Origin: Flammeovirga sp. EKP202 | GTDB lineage: Bacteria > Bacteroidota > Bacteroidia > Cytophagales > Flammeovirgaceae | Assembly (NCBI RefSeq): GCF_014534745.1 | Contig: NZ_JACVVP010000001.1 | Coordinates: 62,001-126,000 of the forward strand | Length of the DNA stretch: 64,000 nt | Reading direction: 5' to 3' | Shown: one piece after another, positions 9,110-17,500 of the stretch | Position numbering within the stretch: position 1 is the stretch's first letter | How the letters are laid out: every line of letters begins with the position of its first letter | Position numbers and translations under genes: made by a program | The notes under the pieces: model-generated | Database searches by the model: none | What the model was told of the DNA's origin: nothing | What the model saw: the letters and a program-made list of their open reading frames with translations, nothing else

Positions 9110-9644
9110 ACCAATCAACACTTACTCAAATCCTGAGTTAGGAATAAGCCTATCTGGACTTGGAGATTTTGACTTATTCGGTGCTTATTTAGCCGTTTCA
9201 AAACCAACACTATCAGTTGGTATAGGACCATCGGTGTCAGCTCCGACAGCTACTCACTCGTCGTTAGGTACAGGTAAGTGGACAGCTGGTGCAGCGGCAG
9301 TTGCATATGCCAGCGTATCACCTCAATTCCAAGTAGGCGGTTTAGCAATTTGGCGTACTGATGTAGGAGGTGACGCGAATAGAAACGATGTGAATTTCAT
9401 GGCGATCCAGCCTTTCGCCTTTTGGCAAGTTAACAATGGACTCTACTTCAGAACGGCTCCAACTTGGAATTTCAATTTAGAAAAAGGAGAATACAACGTT
9501 CCTGTAGGCTTTGGTATTGGTAAAATAGTAAAGGTCGGAAACACAGTATGCAACTTCTTTATCGAGCCTCAATATTCCGTATTACACTACGGTGATAACC
9601 AACCTATTTTTCAGTTGTACTCCGCATTAAATATGCAATTCTAA
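8886..9644 (+). CDS. Outer-membrane beta-barrel protein, copy 2
   Basis: A 252-residue twin of the protein at 5521-6279, with the same signal peptide and terminal Phe. Five residues differ: Arg to Leu in ISRSG, Asp to Asn in NRDD, Ser to Asn and Val to Leu in VSNGVYF, and Ser to Thr in GNSVC. The conserved changes and many silent differences in the 3' half indicate that selection keeps both copies functional. It has its own leader and lies behind a terminator, so it may be expressed separately from the sulfatase. Function as for copy 1: an outer-membrane pore or transporter is inferred, and the substrate is unknown. Confidence 0.8.
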   Translation: MKNLFIVVLLLVSSFSFAQTAEEKAQANNPLANLTAFNLQQYYSPNLSGNSEATQSSYWMRFATPTGRVLWRASLPINTYSNPELGISLSGLGDFDLFGAYLAVSKPTLSVGIGPSVSAPTATHSSLGTGKWTAGAAAVAYASVSPQFQVGGLAIWRTDVGGDANRNDVNFMAIQPFAFWQVNNGLYFRTAPTWNFNLEKGEYNVPVGFGIGKIVKVGNTVCNFFIEPQYSVLHYGDNQPIFQLYSALNMQF

Positions 9645-9691
9645 TAGCCTTTTCCCTGTAATAACCTTCTTCCCTAAATCGCTCATTTATC

Positions 9692-10366
9692 ATGAAAACC
9701 ATATATTTCTTTCTATCATTATTATTAATTTCTCATTTATCATTTAGTCAAACCAATTCTGGAGGTGATGACGAAATTGATACAGGTACTCCGGAAGATA
9801 TTCCTGTTGAATTGACTTATTTTGAAGCCTATTTAAAAGAAGACAAGGTGATAATGCAATGGGAAACTGCTTCAGAAAACAATGCCGCTTACTTTGCTAT
9901 TCAACGTTCATCTGATAAAAAATATTGGGAAACGATAGGTAGAGTAAATGCTAGAGGAAACTCTCAATCAGTGATTGCATACAAGTTTGAAGATAATACT
10001 CCTTTGTCAGATGCTTTCTATAGACTAAAACAAGTAGATCTTGATGGAGCAAATGAAATATTTGGCCCTATTCAAATTACTTTCACTCATGCAAAAATAG
10101 AATTATGTGCTCAAGTAATGCCTAATAATGTAACGAAAGGAAAAGAGACACAAATTCAACTTTCTGGTTTGAATAAGGGAAATGATTTGAGTATTCAAAT
10201 TTTTAATAACAGAGGAGAAAAGGTATGGGACGAGTATATTGAAAGTGTAAGTTCTAATTCTTATTTAAAACCGATGGAGATTTCTCGACACCATAGTGCT
10301 GGCATATATTATATTTTAATAAAATCAGGTCGAGAAGTAACAAGAGAAAGGTTATTTATTCGATAA
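9692..10366 (+). CDS. Small secreted protein with T9SS-type C-terminal sorting module
   Basis: Exported protein of 224 residues. It has a signal peptide (1-19, ending LSFSQ), a short acidic linker (GGDDEIDTGTPEDI), then a fibronectin-like module beginning PVELTYFEAYL and containing MQWETASENNAAYFAIQRS and FYRLKQVDLDG. The last 80 residues or so fit a type IX secretion sorting domain: IQIFNNRGEKVW, then AGIYYILIKSGREVTRERLFIR-like ending. These two modules usually form the tail of much larger Bacteroidota surface enzymes; here they make up the whole protein. It follows barrel copy 2 by 47 bases, so co-expression is possible. The role is unknown, perhaps a surface adhesin or a remnant. Confidence 0.72.
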   Translation: MKTIYFFLSLLLISHLSFSQTNSGGDDEIDTGTPEDIPVELTYFEAYLKEDKVIMQWETASENNAAYFAIQRSSDKKYWETIGRVNARGNSQSVIAYKFEDNTPLSDAFYRLKQVDLDGANEIFGPIQITFTHAKIELCAQVMPNNVTKGKETQIQLSGLNKGNDLSIQIFNNRGEKVWDEYIESVSSNSYLKPMEISRHHSAGIYYILIKSGREVTRERLFIR

Positions 10367-10390
10367 GTTATCAAAAAATGATATCTAATC

Positions 10391-10430
10391 TACTCCATCC
10401 AAAGGTTTATTATCGCCTTTGGGTGGAGTA
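10391..10430 (+). terminator. Strong hairpin behind the T9SS-type gene
   Basis: TACTCCATCCAAAGG (10391-10405) pairs with CCTTTGGGTGGAGTA (10416-10430), 14 of 15 positions, with a 10-base loop. The following bases are T-rich but not a pure T run, so termination is likely rather than certain. The remainder of 10431-10799 shows no gene. Confidence 0.6.
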
Positions 10431-10799
10431 TTGATGTATTTTGATATTGCTGAAATTTAATTATTAGGAGACAAATTATTTTTATTCCAAAGTGATTGAA
10501 CCATTAAAGAACTCGTTTCGTTATTGGGTTGTAAAATAACAATTGAGGAGAGTAAGGTAGGGTCAAAAAGAATTATTATTTCAATATATCCAGTAACAGT
10601 ACAATGTGTTATGTGGGGGTTTACTTTTGTGTAAACTGTTATGACTATTCGATCAACAAGAGAGAAAAAAATATCGAGTATTTAAATAAGAATATCTTTC
10701 ACCTTTCTTATAATCTTCATGTCATAGAGTGTAAAAGTTCTAGATTATTTTAAATTGACCTCTTATGATAAACCCCAATTAACTATTATACAACCGCCT

Positions 10800-11885
10800 A
10801 TGAAACCATCCTATAATACCACTTTATTACTTGACCATTTAAATACGGCAGTATATGTTTTACGATTGAAATCAGATGAAACATTAAATTTTGATATTGT
10901 GTATGCAAATTCGGTCAATAAAGATGTTATAGGAACTGACTTGAGGGATTTGGTAGGGACTGACTTTAAAACATCTTTTCCTGAATTATTTGAGACCCGA
11001 CTTCCTTCATTGTATTACAAATCACTTAGAGAACAGCGAACAGTTAATGTAGGGGAAGTTGAATATGGAGATTGCCAAGTCAGTAAGAACACCTATGTCA
11101 TTAAGGCTATTCCACTCTCACGTCAAGAAGTAATGGTGACTTGTAACAATATCACCAGATTGAAAAAAGCAGAAAGGGAGTTAATTGAAAATAATATTGT
11201 ACTCAAAGAAAAAAATAGGTCTTTGGAGGAGTTTGCCTATATCACTTCTCATGACCTTCAAGAACCCTTAAATACAATCACAAGCTTTGTTGAAATTTTT
11301 AAAGATAAGTATGATGATATACTAGACGATACGGGACAGATGTGTCTCAGTTATCTAGAAAATTCAGCAATAAGAATGAGTAATATGATCAAAGGGATAT
11401 TACATCATTCAAGATTAGGAACCAATGTAACCATCACACAAGTAAATCTTAATGAGACTTTGAAGGGTATTGTTGAGGATTTACAGATAATGATTAATGA
11501 AAAAAAAGCCATAATTCAGTCCGCTTCCTTACCTACACTCAACGGATGTGAAGTTGGCTTGAGATTACTGTTTCAAAATTTGATAGAGAATGCATTAAAA
11601 TATCAGAGAAAAGGTAATCAACCAAAAATCATTATTAAGGCGGAACCACAAGAAAACGGTTGGCTTTTTAGCATAGAAGATAATGGAATCGGTATTCGTG
11701 AAGAGCATCAAAAGAAGATATTTCAGGTTTTTCAACGATTACATACCGACGAAAGTGTTTATAGAGGTACCGGACTTGGGCTCTCCAACTGTATGAAAAT
11801 AGTGAAAGTATCTGGAGGTAAGTTATGGGTCAAATCAACTTATGGAAAAGGCAGTACTTTCTTTTTTAACCTACCAAATTTATAA
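10800..11885 (+). CDS. Cytoplasmic PAS-type sensor histidine kinase
   Basis: Soluble kinase of 361 residues with no membrane segment. It has an N-terminal PAS-like domain (about 8-115), a short coiled coil (KAERELIENNIVLKEKNRSL), a HisKA domain with TSHDLQEPLNT (His151), and a HATPase_c domain with EDNGIGIREEH and RGTGLGLSNC. The layout resembles phytochrome-like or PAS-domain kinases that work with a single-domain receiver. ATG 10800 is chosen; a TTG at 10755 would add 15 residues. Its stop overlaps the start of the receiver gene (TAATG), so the two are translationally coupled. The ligand or cofactor of the PAS domain cannot be told. Confidence 0.92.
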   Translation: MKPSYNTTLLLDHLNTAVYVLRLKSDETLNFDIVYANSVNKDVIGTDLRDLVGTDFKTSFPELFETRLPSLYYKSLREQRTVNVGEVEYGDCQVSKNTYVIKAIPLSRQEVMVTCNNITRLKKAERELIENNIVLKEKNRSLEEFAYITSHDLQEPLNTITSFVEIFKDKYDDILDDTGQMCLSYLENSAIRMSNMIKGILHHSRLGTNVTITQVNLNETLKGIVEDLQIMINEKKAIIQSASLPTLNGCEVGLRLLFQNLIENALKYQRKGNQPKIIIKAEPQENGWLFSIEDNGIGIREEHQKKIFQVFQRLHTDESVYRGTGLGLSNCMKIVKVSGGKLWVKSTYGKGSTFFFNLPNL

Positions 11886-12316
11886 TGGATCAATTAGCAC
11901 ATATTTTATTAATCGATGATAGTGAATCAATTAATTTTTTTAATCGGTTGATCATCGAAGACTCAAAAATTACTAGAAAATGTACTTTTTTCTTAAGTGC
12001 TGAAAAGGGACTCGATTACCTTAAGCAAGAAGATAAAGAACGTTATCCTTTGCCCAATATCATATTTTTAGATATCAATATGCCAAGGATGAATGGATGG
12101 GAGTTTATTACTGAATATGATAAATTAGATATTGAAATTAGAGAACAAATCTCTTTATTTCTTTTAACCACTTCCATCAATGATGATGATCTTCAAAAAG
12201 CTAATATGCTTCCTACCGTAAAGGGCTATTTAAATAAACCCTTGTCCGTGGAAACCATAATGTCTGCTTATAATTTGAGTCTAAATGTATTACAAAGAAA
12301 GCCGCTTCAGAGTTAA
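11885..12316 (+). CDS. Single-domain response regulator (CheY/Rcp1-like)
   Basis: Receiver-only protein of 143 residues. Asp11/Asp12 (LLIDDSES), phosphoacceptor Asp63 (IIFLDINMPRMNGWEF), the Thr pair in FLLTTSIND and the Lys in GYLNKPLS are all present, so it should be phosphorylatable. There is no output domain; such proteins pass phosphate on or act by protein contact. It starts on the last base of the kinase stop codon (11885), marking that kinase as partner. The insertion between the second helix and the Asp strand (EDKERYPLPNI) is typical of the Rcp1-like subgroup. Confidence 0.93.
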   Translation: MDQLAHILLIDDSESINFFNRLIIEDSKITRKCTFFLSAEKGLDYLKQEDKERYPLPNIIFLDINMPRMNGWEFITEYDKLDIEIREQISLFLLTTSINDDDLQKANMLPTVKGYLNKPLSVETIMSAYNLSLNVLQRKPLQS

Positions 12317-12340
12317 AGCTATAGCGAAGCACTTTTAATA

Positions 12341-12376
12341 GAAAACCCTCACCTAATAAAATAGATGAGGGTTTTC
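12341..12376. terminator. Bidirectional terminator between receiver and prfA
   Basis: GAAAACCCTCA (12341-12351) pairs perfectly with TGAGGGTTTTC (12366-12376). A/T runs at both ends suit termination from both sides of this convergent junction. Confidence 0.85.
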
Positions 12377-12411
12377 TAGTTCTGTATAGATTTTTGGATG
12401 AAGTGTGCCGA

Positions 12412-13485
12412 TTAAGCTAAACCACTGTTCTCCATTTTTTCTAAGTTGTCAGCAATACGTAAACGGTCGATGAAATCTTGTAATTCACCATCCATAACGA
12501 TTGGTAAGTTGAACACCGAGTGATTGATACGGTGATCTGTTACACGACCTTGAGGGTAGTTGTACGTACGAATTTTATCCGAACGAGCACCGGAACCTAC
12601 CATTGACTTACGTTCTGCACCAATCTCTTCTTGACGCTTCTTCTCTTCGATAGCGTAAAGACGAGATTTTAATTCTTTTAATGCCTTGTCGTAGTTTTTC
12701 AACTTTGACTTCTCATCCTGACACTGTACGATAATACCTGTTGGAAGGTGAGTAAGACGGATGGCAGAGTAAGTGGTGTTTACTGACTGACCACCAGGTC
12801 CAGATGAACAGAATTCGTCACGACGGATATCAGACATGTTCAATTCAATTTCCACGTCATCCATTTCTGGAAGTACCGCCACTGAAGCTACTGATGTATG
12901 GATACGTCCTTGAGATTCTGTAGCAGGAACACGTTGTACACGGTGTACACCCGCTTCATATTTCAACATACCGTAAGCATCTTCACCTTGGATGTTGGCT
13001 ACGATTTTGTTGAAACCACCAGAAGTACCATCTACGAAGTCAGTAATTGATAACTTCCATTTATGTTTTTCACAGAAACGTTGGTACATACGAAGTAAAT
13101 CTCCAGCGAAGATTGAAGCTTCATCACCACCAGCACCTGCTCTAATTTCAAAGATGGCGTTTTTAGAATCATTAGGATCTTTAGGGATTAAAAGCATTTT
13201 TAACTCCTCTTCGATACCTGGAATTCCTTCTTGAAGTTCGTCAAGCTCCATTTTTGCCATTTCGCGCAATTCTGGATCTTTTTCTTCTTCTAATATTTGT
13301 TTTGCCTCAGTAATACCTTCAAGCATGTTTTTGTACTCGAAGTATTTCTTGACAACTTTATCTAAATCTTTATATTCCTTATTTAATTTGGCGTATAATT
13401 TCATGTCTGAGACAGTCTCAGGCTTCACCAAATCTTCGCTTACTTGATCAAAGCGTTCTTTTATTTTCTCAAGTTTATCTAACAT
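12412..13485 (-). CDS. prfA: Peptide chain release factor 1
   Basis: Class I release factor recognising UAA and UAG and triggering peptide release in the ribosome. The 357-residue length is normal. The anticodon-like PAT motif lies at 187-189 within GVHRVQRVPATESQGR, and the GGQ motif at 231-233 within SSGPGGQSVNTT; its Gln is the usual methylation site. The PAT tripeptide separates RF1 from RF2, which has SPF. A TACATTTG promoter-like motif (complement 13513-13520) lies about 28 bases upstream of the start. It is a single-gene unit ending at the bidirectional terminator; no prmC is beside it. Confidence 0.98.
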   Translation of the reverse strand: MLDKLEKIKERFDQVSEDLVKPETVSDMKLYAKLNKEYKDLDKVVKKYFEYKNMLEGITEAKQILEEEKDPELREMAKMELDELQEGIPGIEEELKMLLIPKDPNDSKNAIFEIRAGAGGDEASIFAGDLLRMYQRFCEKHKWKLSITDFVDGTSGGFNKIVANIQGEDAYGMLKYEAGVHRVQRVPATESQGRIHTSVASVAVLPEMDDVEIELNMSDIRRDEFCSSGPGGQSVNTTYSAIRLTHLPTGIIVQCQDEKSKLKNYDKALKELKSRLYAIEEKKRQEEIGAERKSMVGSGARSDKIRTYNYPQGRVTDHRINHSVFNLPIVMDGELQDFIDRLRIADNLEKMENSGLA

Positions 13486-13512
13486 CTCGGATTGACTTTG
13501 CTATAATTTCTA

Positions 13513-13520
13513 CAAATGTA
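13513..13520 (-). promoter_or_regulatory. Candidate -7 promoter element for prfA
   Basis: The minus strand reads TACATTTG, matching the Bacteroidota -7 consensus TAnnTTTG at a plausible distance (27 bases) from the prfA start. No clear -33 TTTG box is seen. Confidence 0.4.
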
Positions 13521-13633
13521 CGCTTTTTTAATTAAAAGAAATGTTTTAAAAAGTGCTTATGAACATTTGTTCAGTGGATTAAGTATTTGGTTTAATGCTA
13601 TCTCAGTGTATAATAGATGAAATTATACCACCA

Positions 13634-14527
13634 CTACTTACTCTTGTGGGTAACTTTTCCATTTTCATCCCATTCGTATTTTACTTTAGGGCCAGCGTAA
13701 TCTTTTCTGTATACGTTATTTTTATTTCTATACTGGGTTAATTTCTTTCTTCTTTGTCGCCCCCTTCGGTCCATGGTGTCATAATATTCAGTCCAATTTC
13801 CGATTTTGTAACCGTATTTGTAACTGCCTACTACTTTTTTTCTTCCACTTTCATAAAAAGATTGATAGATACCATTGAGTTGACCATGTTGATAGGGGAT
13901 TACTTCTTTAACCTTAGTTTGTTTTGAATCATAATAGGTAATTTCGGCGTCCTTTGGGAAACCCATGTAGTAATACTTCTTATCTTTTATGGTTTTATCA
14001 CTACCATACCAAACCCATCTTCCTGTTAAAAGACCTTTGTAAAAATAACCTGTAGTGACGGTATCCTTTTCAACAATCTTCACATAAGAACCATGAAGTG
14101 GAATACCATATTTAGAATTGGAAGTGGATTTTCTTTCAATCTTACGTTCCTTAGGGTTATAATAATATTTCAGTGGAGCATAAGGATTGGGCTTTTCATA
14201 CTCTGGTAAAACGAAGAAAAGCTCAAACACGACTTTACCTTTGTCACTTGATCGAGTATATTGTTTTTTGGTTTTAATACCCCAAAATACATTACGTTTC
14301 TTTTTCTTCTTTCTTTTTACCTGAGCTTTTTCTTCAGGGGCACCAGGGTTCAACTCGATGGTAGGAACATCCTCATCAATTGAGTCTATTGCAACCACCA
14401 TTGGTTTAGGTATGCTATTTTCACCTTCTTGGTCATTTTCATTCTGACCATAAACAGTATATGAAGACATTCCTATTAAGCAAATTAATAAGAATGCTGA
14501 TTGAATAAGATAAAAAAGTCTTGTCAT
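13634..14527 (-). CDS. Exported MORN/YwqK-like repeat protein
   Basis: Exported protein of 297 residues with a signal peptide (hydrophobic 5-27). A charged linker with a Lys/Arg cluster (VKRKKKKKRN) follows. The C-terminal 180 residues hold several strand-pair units of the MORN/YwqK kind: GSYVKIV..TVTTGYFYKGLLTGRWVWYG, YYMGFPKDAEITYYDS, HGQLNGIYQSFYESGRKKVVGSY and YGYKIGNWTEYYDT. In this family such units form beta-hairpin sheets; the antitoxin label often attached to YwqK is not supported here. It starts 15 bases after the stop of the 1788-residue protein, so the two are almost surely co-transcribed and may act together in the envelope. Function unknown. Confidence 0.7.
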   Translation of the reverse strand: MTRLFYLIQSAFLLICLIGMSSYTVYGQNENDQEGENSIPKPMVVAIDSIDEDVPTIELNPGAPEEKAQVKRKKKKKRNVFWGIKTKKQYTRSSDKGKVVFELFFVLPEYEKPNPYAPLKYYYNPKERKIERKSTSNSKYGIPLHGSYVKIVEKDTVTTGYFYKGLLTGRWVWYGSDKTIKDKKYYYMGFPKDAEITYYDSKQTKVKEVIPYQHGQLNGIYQSFYESGRKKVVGSYKYGYKIGNWTEYYDTMDRRGRQRRKKLTQYRNKNNVYRKDYAGPKVKYEWDENGKVTHKSK

Positions 14528-14541
14528 CTTTCTAGTATAAT

Positions 14542-17500
14542 TTAGAAATCATCTCCATCATCTTCCTCTTCCGCTGGAATACTATCAAGACTATCTTCCT
14601 CTTCCTCATCTTCTGCTGATTTGTCATCCACACCTTCGAAATCATTACCGAAATCACTCTCTTGTTCAATTGCTGAATTGAGATCTAAATCATATTTAGA
14701 AGGAATTTCAGAACCATCTTTGTAGGTATTATAGTACCATTCTAAGAATGCAAAGGTCTGTTTTGCTTCACCAGGAGAAACGTCACTTTGTTTCTTAATG
14801 TCTTCCATGAAAGCCTTGTTAGAGCTAAATATACTTAATTCTCCTTTATCTTGTCTTATATGATACCAAATTCCTGTTGGTCCCTCTAGGAATATATTAA
14901 TAAGCCTATCATTAGGTTTACGGTCTCCGTCTTGATCACCTTCTTCTTCTTTCGGGATTTCAATAAAACCAGTCACCACGGTATTAATATCATCACCAAA
15001 AGCAGAAAGTAGTTTGACTTGCTCTCCCTTTGAATGGAAAGCTGCGTTGTTACTGTTCCAAACCATTGGGTTGTCCAAAATGACAATATAGTTGTTCAGT
15101 AACCTTGCAATGTCGTAGCCATTCAAGTAGTTTTTAAATTGATTTTCATTGAATAACGGAACAATTTGATGGTTTAATGCTCCTAAGCTATCAATTTCGT
15201 AATCTTCTGGAAGTACTCTTGGTGCATCTTCTTTATTGGAACGCATATCATTAAGAATATATGCGGCAACTTTAGAAGATAATCGAGGTCCAACTGCAAA
15301 AGAAGCATTCATTGTTAGTTCATCAATTTCATGCATTGCAACCCCTTCAGCTGAAGTAATAATAGTTGGTACTTTTTCTTTAGGGTTTGGCTTTAGTAAA
15401 TCTACTTTACCCCTAAAATTGATTTCATTACGTTGATGATCAAAACTAAACCAATTACCTGCCATTGAAGCAAAGAACTCTTCTTCGCCATTAGCAACTT
15501 CATCGAAATACCTTTTAGGTTTAATATTGAAAATACCCTTGTTACTTGTTCCATCTAAAGACTCAAACTTCAATAAACCTTCCACATTAAAGATTTTTCG
15601 ATGTTCTTTTCTGTATCCATCAGGACGTTCAATGAAACTATTGTATACATATCCATTTTTTTCGTCATAGAAAAGACCCGTAATTAATGGACGATTTTCT
15701 TCTACCGAAATTAAATTTTGATCTACAATTACATGTGCTGTAGAGTCTGTATTGTCATCATCATTTGTAGATTCATACTTAAACCATTGTGTGGATTGAC
15801 CAGGAATATGTAATCGAGCACTACCATCTTTAAAACGGGCTACTTTTTTATTTTCCACTAAGCCGATCTTACCATAGTATTGTAAACCTCCGACAAATAA
15901 TAAAGGATCATCTTCTGAAATTTTTCCGTAAGCTCTATTTTGTATTGTATTATCATCAAGATCATTATTGTAGAATTCCTTTGCGATAATTCTGTCTATC
16001 ATGATCAGTTTTGTCTCACCAAGTTCATTTTTATAATTATACTTACCTGTAGCGTTGATTTCTTTTCTTGAAATAAGCTCTACGTTGGCGTCGTATACAG
16101 TATGAAGTTTTGTATATCTACTTAAAATAATTTTAGCATTGGTCAAAGGCTCAATCGTGGCTCCATTACTGATTTTTACGGTTTGATTGCTGGAGTCAGG
16201 AATAATATCAAGATTATTAACCCTTATCTTGTCAACATTATAGATATTTAATTTACTCGAAGCTAAGTCGTAATTCGCCGAATCACCTTCAATTAGCAAG
16301 GAGTCTTGAGTGAGTTCATTTGATATAAACTTACCTTTTTGACCATTACCAGCAGACATGAAGATCTTTTTCGCTTCAATATCCCAAAGTGCTTCTTTAA
16401 TTGAGGTTTGGAAATTAACGGCAGGGAAAGTAAGTGATGACCTACTACCACTGCTATTTTCTGTACGGATCAGTACTTTATTATCAATGACATTTCTAGC
16501 AACTCTAATATCATTACCATGCATTGATGGGCTTCCTTCAATATTAGATTTAATATCAAAAGTGGAGTGCCTACTGATATAACCATCTTTCTGAAACCTG
16601 AAATTTTGAGATCTATTATTTGATTCTGAGGTTTCTACTTCTCCCTCTCCAAAGATTTTTGTTGGAAGTAAGGCGAGGTTCCCAGAAAATTTAGTGTCGT
16701 CATTATAAATCGTAAAAGGTTCTTCATGTGATCCTTTAAAAGCCATACTATCTTTAAATACATACCATTTCATCTTGTAGGTATGCATATCTACTCTTGG
16801 GTGAATGTCAGACTCAATGATACCCTTTGTACCTTTTGTAGTCACAGAATCTGAGTAGAAAATAAAATCTTCCGATTTGAATTCACTACTTAGGTATTCT
16901 AACTCTCCTTCTCCTCGAATACCTTTATGACTCAAAGAAAAGTCGCCATCAAAATGACCTTTACCAGACAGTCTAGGACCGAATTCAGTCTTTTTCTCTT
17001 TGACATAAATAGGCCATCCTTTTGAACTTCCCCAAGGGGCATTGTGATTGGTGTTTCTTTTTAAACCAAAAATACCTGTAGAGGGGTCCATGACCACACT
17101 GTCTATGAATGAAGGGAATATTCCTCCTGTATTTAAGACACCATTGAAAGCAACGTCACTATGTTCTTGTGATGCGTCAACTGTAAATGTGTCAAGTTCA
17201 AAGACAATTCTTTTGTCATAGGCACCATTTAGAATTGTAGGTCTGTCGTAATATATTTTTCCGCCTTTGCTTGAACTATCCGATGTTGCGTTGAATGAAG
17301 GGTAACCATTAATGCTTAATAAACCACTTTTATTGAATGACTTATTGATATAAAGTGTACCTCCTGAGTCAACAAGAGGGTTTGGAGCTTCTTTTAACTT
17401 ACCGGTAAGACTGTCTTTTACTATAAAGTTGATAGAATCCACTTCTGTTAGTTGTATTAGGAAACTATCATAATCGAAAGTAAATTCGTTACCTCTGAAA

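Noticed and set aside
5477-9644. Sulfatase block as a composite transposon
   Set aside because: The flanking repeats are functional barrel genes and leaders, with no transposase, terminal inverted repeats or target duplications.
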